Assembly (NCBI GenBank): GCA_963733915.1
Contig: CAVTEP010000001.1
Span: 496,001-560,000, forward strand
Direction: 5' to 3'
DNA: 64,000 nucleotides
Origin: Sulfomarinibacter sp963733915
Lineage (GTDB): Bacteria; Acidobacteriota; Thermoanaerobaculia; Thermoanaerobaculales; Sulfomarinibacteraceae
The notes under the pieces were generated by a model, which saw nothing but the letters and a program-made list of their open reading frames with translations, was not told the origin of the DNA and made no database searches. Of this stretch, positions 7,440 through 15,892 are shown piece after piece. The position numbers and the translations under genes are program-made. Within the stretch, counting starts at the first letter, position 1, and each line of letters starts with the position of its first letter.

Positions 7440-8189
7440 ATGGCGCGGACGAACGACGAGACGACGACCTGCCCGCTGTGCGGAGGCACCGGTTGGACCC
7501 TGGCCGAAAAGGAGGGTGTCGAGGTGGTTCGGCGCTGCGAGTGCGCCGAAGGCGCGATGCGCGAGCGGCTCCTCGAGCAGGCCGGGATTCCGGCGCGCTA
7601 CCGCCACTGTACGCTCGAAAATTTCGAGCTCTGGAACCCGGAGGACCCGACTCTGGCCAAGACCCTGCGGGCGGTTCAGGAGTTCGTGGACCTCTACCCG
7701 TCCGGCGACAAGGGCCTCCTCTTGATGGGGCCGGTCGGCACGGGCAAGACCCACCTTGCGGTCGCGGCGATGCAACAGGTCATGCGTGAAAAAACGCCGC
7801 CGGTGCGCGGGCGTTTCGCCGATTTCACGGCTCTCGTGCTGGAGATCCAGATGACCTTCGACGGCTCGGGCTCGAGCCGCGAAATTCTCCGCCCGCTGGT
7901 CGAGGCCGATCTCTTGGTCCTCGACGAACTCGGCGCCGGCAAGACGACACCCTGGGTCATGGACCTCTTGTATTACCTCGTCAACACACGCTACCTCGAC
8001 GGCAGGGTGACGATATTCACCACCAATTTTTCGGATTTCACCAAGCGCCCGGACGAGGAGTCTCTGACCGACCGGGTGTCGGCGCGTATTCGATCGCGGC
8101 TTTACGAAATGTGCCGGCGGCTCGAGCTGAGGGGTCGCGACTTCCGCTCCGAACGCCTCGCTTCCCGTGAGGGGGGCCTGCGCCTGTGA
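7440..8189 (+). CDS. DnaC/IstB-like AAA+ ATPase with N-terminal zinc finger
   Basis: About 249 residues. The N-terminus has CPLCGGTG and a later RCEC pair, forming a probable treble-clef or zinc-ribbon module. The ATPase core shows Walker A GPVGTGKTH (about residues 97-105) and Walker B LLVLDELGA, followed by a sensor-like TIFTTNFSDF. This is the architecture of primosomal helicase loaders (DnaC/DnaI) and IstB; no transposase is near, so a replication-restart or helicase-loading role is preferred. ATG 7434 is also in frame but would lie immediately after the -10 box; ATG 7440 fits a leaderless transcript. Its stop overlaps a GTG that may be the true start of the SpoIID-like gene. Confidence 0.82.
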   Translation: MARTNDETTTCPLCGGTGWTLAEKEGVEVVRRCECAEGAMRERLLEQAGIPARYRHCTLENFELWNPEDPTLAKTLRAVQEFVDLYPSGDKGLLLMGPVGTGKTHLAVAAMQQVMREKTPPVRGRFADFTALVLEIQMTFDGSGSSREILRPLVEADLLVLDELGAGKTTPWVMDLLYYLVNTRYLDGRVTIFTTNFSDFTKRPDEESLTDRVSARIRSRLYEMCRRLELRGRDFRSERLASREGGLRL

Positions 8190-8217
8190 GGATTCGAAAC
8201 GCCATTGGTATTGACGA

Positions 8218-10317
8218 TTGCTGATGGCCGGCTGTACCAGCGCACCGCGACCGATCACGCCGCCACGGGCATCCATACCGACGGCGACCGCAGTGCCGTC
8301 GGCGACGCCGAGTATGACCCCGATGCCGGCGACGCCGACCGCGGTGCCGACGGTGCCGCCGCCGACCGCCATGCCGGCGCGGGACGTCGATCCACCTCTG
8401 GTGCGCGTGCTCCTGGTTCGTACGACCGACGTGGTCGAGCTACCACAGCCGGGCAGGGCGTACCGACTTTCTTTCGAGGGACGCTCCACCTGGGTGTGGG
8501 GACCGTTGACGATACGAGTTGCGGCGGCCGGTCAAGGGTGGTGGCAGGTCGGAGCTTGGAGCGACCCGGCCAACGCTTCGAATGCGGCCCAGCGCATTCG
8601 AAATGCCTTCGGGTCCGCCGCCGATGTTCGTCAGGAGCCAGCGTCCGGTGGTCTCATCCGGGTCCGGGTCGGCTGGTCGTCGGTGGAACCGTCAGACCCG
8701 GCGGCTGAGCTCGCGGCACTCGGTTTCGCTGGCGTCTACCGCGCCGCGGCTTCGGGTCAGCTTCGGATCGAGGGTGCCGCCGGGGGTGTCGTCACGAGCG
8801 CTGAGGAGGTCCTGATCGAAGCCGCCGGAGACTGGCAGGTCGTGGTTGGGGGCTGGCGCGGCTACCGCGGGCGGTTGCGGGCGCGGGCGGTCGGCAACGA
8901 GACGCTGGTCATCAACGAACTCAACATCGAGAGCTACCTCAAGGGCGTGGTGCCGGTGGAAATGGGGCCCTCACAGTTCCCCGAGATCGACGCGCTCAAG
9001 GCGCAGGCGGTGGCGGCCCGCACCTACGCGGTGGCCCACCTCGGCGACCACGACGACGAGGGCTGGGATTTGTGCGCGACCCCGGCCTGCCAGGCCTACT
9101 ACGGGAGGAGCGCCGAACACTCGCTGTCAAACAGGGCGGTGGAAGAGACGGCGGGTCTGGTGGCGGCGTACCGGGGCCAACCGATCGACGCCATGTACAC
9201 CTCCACCTGCGGCGGCCACACCGAGGACGCTGGGTTCCTGTTCGAAGATCGCGCGCAACCGTACCTGATGGGCGTGGTCTGTGCGTGGGATCGTCCGATC
9301 GAGTTGACCGGCACATCGGGGCCCGGCCCCTGGCTCGACTCGACCGCCTTTTCCGCTGCAGTCGCACGGGAGGTTCTCGGGCTCGCGGACGGCGCCACTC
9401 CGGCGGCGATCCTCGCCCGTGTCCTCGAGTGGACGGGCGTTACCGCCCACGTCTTGGCGCCGATCGACCCGGAATCGTTTGCCGTTTCGGTTCTTGCGGC
9501 GGCCGGGGTTGATCCGCCGGCCGGCATCGCACCGGTGGTGGGCGGCCTCGATCGGCTGCTCTTCCTCGCCGACCTCTACAAGGTGCCGCTCGATCCGCCG
9601 ACCGACGGCCTTGCCGGAAATTGGCCGGCTGCGGCGGCGCTGGCCGCTCTCGAGCTGCGGGGTGATGTGACGCGTGACGAAGGCGATGCGGTGCCGCGAC
9701 CCGGAGGCGGCGGTATTTTCCCGCGTCGCGCCGAGCACGGTGAAGACCTGCCGTTGTCGCTACCGCTGTGGGAAAACTGGAGCGGCGGGTATCGCCGGCT
9801 GGCGTCAATCGAGGTGCTACCGGGGACCGTGCTCGAGAGAATCCGGGTCGGCGACCGGGTAGTGGCCCTCTCGGTGCGGTTGTCGGACGGGAACGGTGAG
9901 GCCGACCGGCGTTCGGCCTGGCGCGAGTGGGTCCGTGAGCGCAGCTGGACGGAGCTCGAAAAAATGACCGGCGTACCCGCTCTCGAGCGACTCACTGTGA
10001 CCCGGCGCTCACCCTCGGGACGGGTCGTGGGGCTGGTCGCGGTCGGTGCCGGCGGAACCAGCACCGAGTGGACGGGTTTTGAGGTCCGGCAGGTCCTCGA
10101 GCTGCCCGAGACTCTGTTTTCCATGAATCTGCGAAGCCAGCCCGACGGCGAACGGTTCGTTCACTTTTTGGGCCGTGGCTGGGGGCATGGCGTGGGTCTG
10201 TGCCAGAACGGAGCCTATGGTCTCGCGCGGGCTGGGATGAGCTTTGATCGGATCCTCGGCCACTATTACTCGGGCATCGAGATCGTTCGCTGGGACAGCC
10301 TACAATTAACGGAGTAG
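8218..10317 (+). CDS. SpoIID/LytB-domain lipoprotein
   Basis: About 699 residues. A Pro/Thr-rich linker follows the N-terminus, then a SPOR-like region (about residues 95-150) and a long SpoIID domain: LNIESYLKGVVPVEMGPS, LKAQAVAARTYAVAHLG, MYTSTCGGHTED, and at the C-terminus GRGWGHGVGLCQNGAYGLA. SpoIID proteins are lytic transglycosylases acting on denuded glycans; non-spore-formers use them in wall remodelling. The N-terminus looks clipped: the frame opens at TTG 8218 with LMAGC, a lipobox with no signal peptide before it. A GTG at 8186, overlapping the previous stop, starts VRIRNAIGI in another frame; one missing base near 8216 would join them into a normal lipoprotein signal. Confidence 0.85.
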   Translation: MLMAGCTSAPRPITPPRASIPTATAVPSATPSMTPMPATPTAVPTVPPPTAMPARDVDPPLVRVLLVRTTDVVELPQPGRAYRLSFEGRSTWVWGPLTIRVAAAGQGWWQVGAWSDPANASNAAQRIRNAFGSAADVRQEPASGGLIRVRVGWSSVEPSDPAAELAALGFAGVYRAAASGQLRIEGAAGGVVTSAEEVLIEAAGDWQVVVGGWRGYRGRLRARAVGNETLVINELNIESYLKGVVPVEMGPSQFPEIDALKAQAVAARTYAVAHLGDHDDEGWDLCATPACQAYYGRSAEHSLSNRAVEETAGLVAAYRGQPIDAMYTSTCGGHTEDAGFLFEDRAQPYLMGVVCAWDRPIELTGTSGPGPWLDSTAFSAAVAREVLGLADGATPAAILARVLEWTGVTAHVLAPIDPESFAVSVLAAAGVDPPAGIAPVVGGLDRLLFLADLYKVPLDPPTDGLAGNWPAAAALAALELRGDVTRDEGDAVPRPGGGGIFPRRAEHGEDLPLSLPLWENWSGGYRRLASIEVLPGTVLERIRVGDRVVALSVRLSDGNGEADRRSAWREWVRERSWTELEKMTGVPALERLTVTRRSPSGRVVGLVAVGAGGTSTEWTGFEVRQVLELPETLFSMNLRSQPDGERFVHFLGRGWGHGVGLCQNGAYGLARAGMSFDRILGHYYSGIEIVRWDSLQLTE

Positions 10318-10334
10318 CTGCAAAGGGGGAGCGT

Positions 10335-11493
10335 GTGGATTTCACGTTGAGCCAGGACCAACAGGCCATACGCGATATGGTTCGCGATTTTGCTCGCAGG
10401 GAGATCGCCCCGAATGGCGCTGGAATGGGACGAGGCTCAGCATTTTCCGCGTGAGCTGTTTGCCATGCTCGGAGAGCTCGGTCTGCTCGGTGTCCTGGTT
10501 CCGGAGGACCTCGGAGGCGCCGGACTCGGCTATGTCGAGTACGTCACCATCCTGGAGGAGATCGGCGCCGCCGACGGGGCGGTCGGTCTCTCGGTGGCGG
10601 CGCACAACTCGCTGTGCACCAATCATCTTTATCTCTTTGGTTCGGACGAGCTCAAGCGGAGCTACCTGCCGAGGCTGGCATCGGGCGAGTGGGTCGGTGC
10701 CTGGGGTCTGACCGAATCGCAGGCCGGTTCGGATGCCGGCGGCACCCGTACCACGGCGGTGCGGGACGGCGACGACTGGGTCCTCAACGGCTCCAAGACC
10801 TTTATCACCCACGCCACCGTGGGCGATGCCGCTGTACTGATGGCGCGGACCTCCGCCGAGGGCGGGCACCACGGGATCTCGGCCTTCTTCGTTCCCTTCG
10901 ACCGTCCCGGTGTGTCGCCGGGCAAAAAGGAGAACAAGCTCGGGATGCGGGCCTCCGACACTTCATCGCTGGTGCTCGAAGATTGCCGGGTTCCCAACCA
11001 AAACCTCCTCGGAAGCGAGGGCGATGGATTTGTCCAGGCGATGAAGGTCCTCGACGGCGGTCGCATCTCGATCGCGGCATTGTCCGTGGGGATCGCCCGC
11101 GGCGCCCTCGATGCCGCCCTCAGCTACTCCAACGTGCGCGAACAGTTCGGCAAGCCGATCTCCTCGTTCCAGCTCACCCAGGCCAAGCTTGCCGACATGG
11201 CGACCGGTGTCGACGCGGCACGGCTCCTGACCCAGCGGGCCGCCGCCATGAAGGACACCGGGCTCACCACGACCCGCGAGTCGGCAATGGCCAAGGTCTA
11301 CGCCTCGGAGGTCGCGGTGGCGGTTGCCGAGGAGGCGGTGCAGATTCACGGCGGTTACGGCTATACCAAGGAGTACCCGGTCGAACGCGCATGGCGCGAT
11401 GCCAAGCTCTGCACCATCGGTGAAGGCACCTCCGAGATCCAGCGCATGGTCATCGCCCGCGAGCTGCTGAAGAAAATTGGAGATGTGCAATGA
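10335..11493 (+). CDS. Acyl-CoA dehydrogenase, interrupted by a +1 frameshift near its start
   Basis: A short-chain type FAD-dependent acyl-CoA dehydrogenase catalysing the first step of beta-oxidation or branched-chain acyl-CoA breakdown. From GTG 10335, after AAGGGGGAGC, the frame reads VDFTLSQDQQAIRDMVRDFA and REIAPN, then needs to shift by one base at about 10416 to continue ALEWDEAQHFPRELFAMLGELG. The rest is intact and typical: AWGLTESQAGSDAGG, the flavin/substrate motifs, the catalytic-base region QIHGGYGYTKEYPVERAWRD and GEGTSEIQ. Without correction the only product would start internally (10390 frame). It may be a genuine mutation or a single-base sequence error. Downstream mce overlaps its stop by four bases. 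Confidence 0.85.
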
Positions 11494-11900
11494 CCGACAC
11501 GCCGGTCCTCGATCACATCGGCATCGCGGTCGAGTCCATCGAATCCGGTCTCGCGATCTACCGGACACTCGGCATCGAGGCAGACGGCATCGAGGAGGTG
11601 GCGGATCAGGGAGTGCGGGTGGCGTTTCTGCCCGTCGGCGATTCCCGCATCGAACTGCTGGAGCCAACCCGCGATGACTCGCCGGTGGCCCGCCACCTCG
11701 AAAACCGGGGCGCGGGTCTGCATCACATCAGCCTGCGGGTGCCGGATATCCGGTCGGCGATGGCTCGCCTTTCCGAGGCTGGCTTCCGGTTGCTGTCGGA
11801 AGAGCCGGTGCGTGGGGCGCACGACTGTCTGGTGTGCTTCATCCACCCGAAATCGACTGGCGGCGTGTTGATCGAGCTGTCGCAGCCGGCGTCGAAATAG
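11490..11900 (+). CDS. mce: Methylmalonyl-CoA epimerase
   Basis: A 136-residue vicinal-oxygen-chelate protein. It opens with LDHIGIAVESIESGLAIYRTLG, continues with RIELLEPT, and has AGLHHISLRVPDI and GGVLIELSQP at the C-terminus; the paired His/Glu positions match the metal ligands of methylmalonyl-CoA epimerase. The enzyme interconverts the (R) and (S) isomers of methylmalonyl-CoA in propionate and branched-chain or odd-chain degradation. The ATGA overlap with the acyl-CoA dehydrogenase gene indicates an operon devoted to acyl-CoA catabolism. No mutase gene is in the window. Confidence 0.93.
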   Translation: MTDTPVLDHIGIAVESIESGLAIYRTLGIEADGIEEVADQGVRVAFLPVGDSRIELLEPTRDDSPVARHLENRGAGLHHISLRVPDIRSAMARLSEAGFRLLSEEPVRGAHDCLVCFIHPKSTGGVLIELSQPASK

Positions 11901-11916
11901 AAAGGCCCGGGAGAAG

Positions 11917-12249
11917 ATGGTTGACGCCGTCGAAAAGGGCGCGCTCGTCATCCTCCACTGCGCCAACCCGCGCGAGAAGATGTGGGGCGTCTTGCAGCGC
12001 CTCGATACGGTTGGCGTTGTCGTGCGCGGTCTCGATCTGGAATCGGTCGAGGACTGGCTGCGTCAGGAGAGAGCCGGAAACGATCGGCTGATCGGGGCGA
12101 CCACGTTTTTTGTGCCCTTGCACAGGGTCCTGCGCATCGATCTCGATGAAAGCACCGTGGCGGTCGAAAGCTACGGTGACCGTTATCGGGCGGCCTGCGG
12201 ACGCGAGGTTCGCGACGTATTGCTTGGCGACACCGGAAGCAAAGCGTGA
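11917..12249 (+). CDS. Conserved-looking hypothetical protein
   Basis: A 110-residue soluble protein without a motif I can assign. It begins MVDAVEKGALVILHCANPREKMWGVL and has alternating hydrophobic strands and charged turns suggesting an alpha/beta fold. There is no signal peptide or membrane segment. It lies 16 nt after mce and overlaps the next gene by four bases (GTGA), so it is almost certainly translated as part of the same operon. Its position between acyl-CoA genes and a VWA protein gives no clear functional hint. Confidence 0.7.
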   Translation: MVDAVEKGALVILHCANPREKMWGVLQRLDTVGVVVRGLDLESVEDWLRQERAGNDRLIGATTFFVPLHRVLRIDLDESTVAVESYGDRYRAACGREVRDVLLGDTGSKA

Positions 12250-13145
12250 AGCCGGGTCGGAGCCTCGTGTTGACCCTGCTTGCCGGGATCTGCGCCGTCA
12301 GTGGGAATGCAGGCGCTCAGTACCAGGGTCAGGTCGCAGTGGTGGCGGTCGTGGTTCCGGTCACCGTACGCAACGACTCGGGCCGCGTCGTCACCGGTGT
12401 TGCCCACGACCGGTTTCACCTTACGGTGGACGGATTTGCAGTGCCCATTCGCGACATCGACATCGAGAGCGATCTCCCGATCAGTCTCGGTTTCATCCTC
12501 GACACGTCGGGCTCGATGATGGGCCGCAAGATGAGCGGGAGCCAGGAGCTCATCACGGCCTTTCTGAACCACCGGCGGCCGGACGACCAACTCGCGTTGT
12601 GGACCTTCGGTGACGATCGTGTCCTGGAGCGATTTCCCTTCGGCATGGGTTGGTATCTGTTGCCGCGAGTCCTGGAGACCCTCAAACCGTGGAGCACGAC
12701 GGCGCTTTACGACATGGTCCGGCGTGTGCCCGAAGTGGTTGAGAAGGCGAGTCATCACCGGCGGGCGGCGATCCTGCTGACCGATGGAGTCGACAACGCG
12801 TCCCAGTTCTCCGCCGAGGAGGCGATGGCGGTGGCGAGACGTCTCGAGACCCCGATCTATGTCCTCGGCGTCGAGCCGCCGACTCTGTCGCGGAGCGCCG
12901 AAGGGCCGTCCTACGAGGAGATCCTGACCCTGATCGCGGATTCCTCCGGCGGCCACTATCGACGTATCCCGGAGGCCGAGCAGATGCCGGAAGTCGTCGA
13001 CGAGCTCCTGCAGGAGCTGTCTTCGCGGTACATCCTGACCTTTGTCACCTCGGGTATCGGCCAGCAGAAATGGCGCACCATCGAGCTAAGGGTTGACGGC
13101 TACCACGCCACCACGCGCTCGGGGTATGTCGGCACGCTGCCCTGA
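12246..13145 (+). CDS. Secreted VWA-domain protein of acidobacterial type
   Basis: A 299-residue exported protein. Signal peptide MKPGRSLVLTLLAGICAVSG...GAQ, then a strand-rich region VVAVVVPVTVRNDSGRVVTGV that precedes the VWA fold in this family, then the MIDAS motif DTSGSM (about residue 89), with later TALYDMVRRVPE and LLTDGVDNAS giving the remaining metal-coordinating positions. This layout (short N-terminal Ig-like strands plus VWA ending in SRYILTF...) resembles the VWFA-related domain family (TIGR03436-like) that is abundant in Acidobacteriota; function unknown, probably adhesion or protein assembly outside the inner membrane. It overlaps the upstream hypothetical gene. Confidence 0.85.
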   Translation: MKPGRSLVLTLLAGICAVSGNAGAQYQGQVAVVAVVVPVTVRNDSGRVVTGVAHDRFHLTVDGFAVPIRDIDIESDLPISLGFILDTSGSMMGRKMSGSQELITAFLNHRRPDDQLALWTFGDDRVLERFPFGMGWYLLPRVLETLKPWSTTALYDMVRRVPEVVEKASHHRRAAILLTDGVDNASQFSAEEAMAVARRLETPIYVLGVEPPTLSRSAEGPSYEEILTLIADSSGGHYRRIPEAEQMPEVVDELLQELSSRYILTFVTSGIGQQKWRTIELRVDGYHATTRSGYVGTLP

Positions 13146-13146
13146 A

Positions 13147-13268
13147 CCGCCCACCCGCCCGCGAAAAGGGGAAAAGGGGAAAAGGGGCAAGGGGAAAAGG
13201 GGCGGAGGAGCAGAGGGAGGGCGGGTCCCCTTCTCTCCTTTTCTCCTTTTCTCCTTTTCACCTTCTCA
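13147..13268. repeat. Intergenic hairpin element 5 (AAAAGGGG arms)
   Basis: CCGCCCACCCGCCC is followed by tandem 8-nt AAAAGGGG words, a short GC-rich spacer including GGAGGGCGGG, and then tandem CTCCTTTT words, the near reverse complement. The element occupies most of the 261-bp gap between the VWA gene and the beta-barrel gene and could fold into a long stem, possibly acting as a terminator or 3'-end stabiliser. The remaining 13269-13406 is AT-richer and probably holds the promoter of the next gene; I could not fix its boxes. Confidence 0.82.
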
Positions 13269-13406
13269 GATGACCCTCACCAGCTCTTTGCCGAGCTTGA
13301 TTGACCGCAAGTATCACGCGAATAGGGCTAGTTGTATTACAATAATTGCGAGGAATGAATTATCGATTTCGAACGGATAACAGTGAGATTTCCCTTGGAG
13401 GTATGC

Positions 13407-13943
13407 ATGCGTAAGGCCCTTCTCGTGCTCGGAATCTGCATCCTGGCGACACCGGCGTTTGCCGGCGGCGGCTTCAGCTTGTTTGGCGCGTACTCACAGG
13501 TCAATGCGGAAGAGTTCGCACCGGGCGCCGGTGTGCGGTTGTCGGTCGGTGGTGACAGGTGGGTCGGCGATCTGACCTGGACCTGGTTCGAAAACAAGGA
13601 CGGCGTGGATACGATTGCAGGGAATAACGACGATCTTCAGGTCATTCCAACCGATCTCGGTCTGCGCTATCTCTTCAACAGTCAGGGCAAGTTCGACCCG
13701 TACGTGGGTGCGGGCTTCACGTATTTTTACAACAACCTCAACGACGGCAATGCTGAAAACGCCGTCGGCGGATACGGCATGCTTGGCTTCAACATCGGGA
13801 AGGGCCGGACGAAGTTCTTTGCCGAGGCGATCTACCGCTGGGGCAGGTCCGATGTCAGCTATCACGTCACCCCCAATGACGAGGTCACGGGCTCGATGGA
13901 CGTGGGCGGTTTGGGCTTCAACCTCGGCGTGGTCTCGGTTTAG
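13407..13943 (+). CDS. Small outer-membrane beta-barrel protein
   Basis: A 178-residue exported protein. Signal peptide MRKALLVLGICILATPAFAG is followed by alternating short amphipathic strands (FSLFGAYSQVNAEEFAPG, VRLSVGGDRWVGDLTWTWF, YLFNSQGKFDPYVGAGFTYFY, AEAIYRWGRSDVSY) and a hydrophobic C-terminal strand LGFNLGVVSV, matching OmpA/OmpW-like eight-strand barrels. I chose ATG 13407, which has TTGGAGG at four-nt spacing; the longer frame from 13383 would bury the signal peptide. No specific ligand is predicted. Confidence 0.8.
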   Translation: MRKALLVLGICILATPAFAGGGFSLFGAYSQVNAEEFAPGAGVRLSVGGDRWVGDLTWTWFENKDGVDTIAGNNDDLQVIPTDLGLRYLFNSQGKFDPYVGAGFTYFYNNLNDGNAENAVGGYGMLGFNIGKGRTKFFAEAIYRWGRSDVSYHVTPNDEVTGSMDVGGLGFNLGVVSV

Positions 13944-13995
13944 CCATTCTCACCACGAAGTAGCGAGGCCCGCGAGATGTGCGGGTCGGATTCAA

Positions 13996-14316
13996 TCACT
14001 CGTCCTCGACGATGACAGCCGTGCCGTAGGCGAGGAGCTCGGCCGCTCCCTGCATGAGCATCGAGGTGGCGAAGCGGGTGCAGATGACGGCGTTGGCGCC
14101 CAACTCCTCGGCTTCCTCCACCATCCGGTCGAGGGACTGTTCGCGCGCCTCGGCCATCATCTTGGTGTACTCGGAGATTTCTCCGCCGACGATGTTCCTG
14201 AGAACGGCGATCACGTCCTGCCCCAGATGACGGGCGCGGATGGTGTTGCCGCGAACCAGACCGAGGGTCCGCGCGACTCTCTTGCCGGCGATTTTGTCAT
14301 CCGAGACGACGATCAT
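13996..14316 (-). CDS. YbjQ/UPF0145-family protein
   Basis: A 106-residue YbjQ (UPF0145, DUF74) protein. It has the typical VVRGNTI-like segment (LGLVRGNTIRARHLGQD), GGEISEYTKMMAEAREQSLDRM and LGANAVICTRFATSML. Family members form pentameric barrels; their role is unknown, with reports of envelope or metal stress association. Its ATG overlaps the anti-sigma stop by four bases, so it is the last gene of the fRMsr-sigma-anti-sigma operon. Confidence 0.9.
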   Translation of the reverse strand: MIVVSDDKIAGKRVARTLGLVRGNTIRARHLGQDVIAVLRNIVGGEISEYTKMMAEAREQSLDRMVEEAEELGANAVICTRFATSMLMQGAAELLAYGTAVIVEDE

Positions 14317-14756
14317 TTCTCAACCTCCCGGTAGGGATCGGTCCTTGCCGCGTTGATTCGATCGAGCAGCACCGACAAGAAGAGCAGGGCGAACGCGCTG
14401 AGACCTCCGAACACGAGCACGCGCTCGATGAGGCTCTCCGTTCCCTGCCAGAGTTGCCACATCGTGAAGGCCGCAACGAACACGGCCCAGATCACGGCGG
14501 CGATCCAGCCGGCGCTGCGGGCTGCAAAGCTCGCCCCGCTGCGCGGGCGCTCGTCCCACTGGTTGTCTTTGGGTGTAGAAAACTCCGTCGACATGGTTGC
14601 TTCCCTCAACGCCCTGAGCTCCTCGAGCACCGACCGGCAGTGGCCGCAATCCTCGAGATGGATGCGGACCTTTTGCTCGGCAGCCTGGGTCAGCTCGCCG
14701 TCGAGGTGCCCGGATACCAGGGTTTCGTCGAAGGAAGTCGGGCAGCGCTCAGCCAT
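14313..14756 (-). CDS. Zinc-finger (zf-HC2) anti-sigma factor, membrane anchored
   Basis: A 147-residue protein. The N-terminus has the HLDGELTQAAEQKVRIHLEDCGHC pattern: H-x(n)-H-x3-C-x2-C, the zinc-binding anti-sigma domain (zf-HC2, RsrA/ChrR-like) that clamps ECF sigma factors. Two membrane segments follow (about residues 80-103 and 112-134), so release probably depends on an envelope signal. It overlaps the sigma gene by eight bases, the standard layout for a sigma/anti-sigma pair. Confidence 0.88.
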   Translation of the reverse strand: MAERCPTSFDETLVSGHLDGELTQAAEQKVRIHLEDCGHCRSVLEELRALREATMSTEFSTPKDNQWDERPRSGASFAARSAGWIAAVIWAVFVAAFTMWQLWQGTESLIERVLVFGGLSAFALLFLSVLLDRINAARTDPYREVEK

Positions 14757-15384
14757 CCCTGACCTCCCCGGTGTTGCGCCGTTGCCCCCGGACCACTTCG
14801 TGCAGGAGACGACGGGCTCGGTGCAGACGTGACATCACCGTTCCTCTCGGGATCTTCAGCGTCGTAGCGATCTCGGCGTACGAGAGGTCCTGGTAGTCGC
14901 GCAGGACCAGAACTTCGCGGTAACGCTGAGGGATTTCCTGGAGACATTTCCAGACCATGGCCTGGAGCTCACGCCGCGATGCCCGCGCTTCCGGGTCCGG
15001 GGCGGCGTCGCTGGGCTCGAAGCGCAGCGCGTCCTCCGCGGGCTCGAGGGACTCGGTCCGCCGAATTCGCTGACGCCGCGCCCGATCGCGAACCAGATTG
15101 CGCACGATCCGCAGCAGCCACGGCCGAACCGGCCGTGACGGGTCGAAGCGTTCGAGCGAGCGAAAAAACCGGAGCATGGCATCCTGGGCGACATCGAGGG
15201 CGTCGTCAGGGTGGCCGATGAGCTGGAGGGCGAAGACATAGGCCTGCTGGCGGCAGCTGCGGGCGAGTTCGTCGAGCGCCGCCGCCTCCCCCCGTTGTGC
15301 GAGGAGGACCGTCTGAGCCTCGCTCGGAGGCGTGATTGCCGCAGTGGCCGCAGCGGTCGAATGACCGGTCATGACGATGCTCAC
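14749..15384 (-). CDS. ECF-type RNA polymerase sigma factor
   Basis: A 211-residue ECF sigma factor. Region 2 is seen as YVFALQLIGHPDDALDVAQDAMLRFFRSL and the RPWLLRIVRNLVRDRARRQR DNA-melting segment; region 4 as LQEIPQRYREVLVLRDYQDLSYAEIATTLKIPRGTVMSRLHRARRLL, a helix-turn-helix for -35 recognition. Translation starts at GTG 15384 just after GGGAGG, or at ATG 15372 four codons later. The downstream anti-sigma gene overlaps. The upstream fRMsr gene in the same operon suggests control of an oxidative or envelope stress response. Confidence 0.93.
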   Translation of the reverse strand: MSIVMTGHSTAAATAAITPPSEAQTVLLAQRGEAAALDELARSCRQQAYVFALQLIGHPDDALDVAQDAMLRFFRSLERFDPSRPVRPWLLRIVRNLVRDRARRQRIRRTESLEPAEDALRFEPSDAAPDPEARASRRELQAMVWKCLQEIPQRYREVLVLRDYQDLSYAEIATTLKIPRGTVMSRLHRARRLLHEVVRGQRRNTGEVRDG

Positions 15385-15392
15385 GCCCTCCC

Positions 15393-15881
15393 TTACGCGC
15401 TCGACCGCCCCTTATTCCACCGGTCCTCGAGCATCTTCACAATCATTTCGTATCCCTCGCCGTCGGTGGCGTCGAAGTGGGCCTTCTTGCGCGAGTCGAT
15501 GTCGAGGACGCCGATCGGTCGCCTGCCCCGGTTCCGAATCGGTACCACGACCTCCGAGAGGCTTTGCGCATCGCACGCGATATGGCCGGGAAATGCGTGG
15601 ACGTCGCCCACGACCTGAGTTTCGTTGTTGTCGATTGCGGCCCAGCATACGCCGACGTGGCGTTCGAGAACCAGACACGCTACGGGTCCCTGGTAGGCGT
15701 CGACCACCAACTCGTCATCCTTGAGGAAGTAGAAACCCGTCCATGATACGCCGGGCAGCTTGTGGTGGAGAAGGGCAACGGCCGTCGCGCAGTGTGCCGT
15801 ACGGTCGTCGGTCTTGGCGATCAGCTCCCGAAGCTGCTCCGCAATTCGCTGGTAGCGTTCGATACGCTTCTGATCGTTCAT
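15393..15881 (-). CDS. msrC: Free methionine-(R)-sulfoxide reductase (GAF type)
   Basis: A 162-residue GAF-domain enzyme that reduces free methionine-(R)-sulfoxide with thioredoxin or glutaredoxin electrons. The diagnostic cysteines are present: AYQGPVAC-(11 residues)-CW and AFPGHIACDAQSLSEVVVP, aligning with the resolving and catalytic cysteines of E. coli fRMsr. GVLDIDSRKKAHFDATD closes the GAF fold. I chose ATG 15881 because the upstream frame is translated repeat DNA. The sigma gene begins eight bases after its stop, so the enzyme and the ECF pair form one operon. Confidence 0.87.
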   Translation of the reverse strand: MNDQKRIERYQRIAEQLRELIAKTDDRTAHCATAVALLHHKLPGVSWTGFYFLKDDELVVDAYQGPVACLVLERHVGVCWAAIDNNETQVVGDVHAFPGHIACDAQSLSEVVVPIRNRGRRPIGVLDIDSRKKAHFDATDGEGYEMIVKMLEDRWNKGRSSA

Positions 15882-15892
15882 GACTGCCCGGG

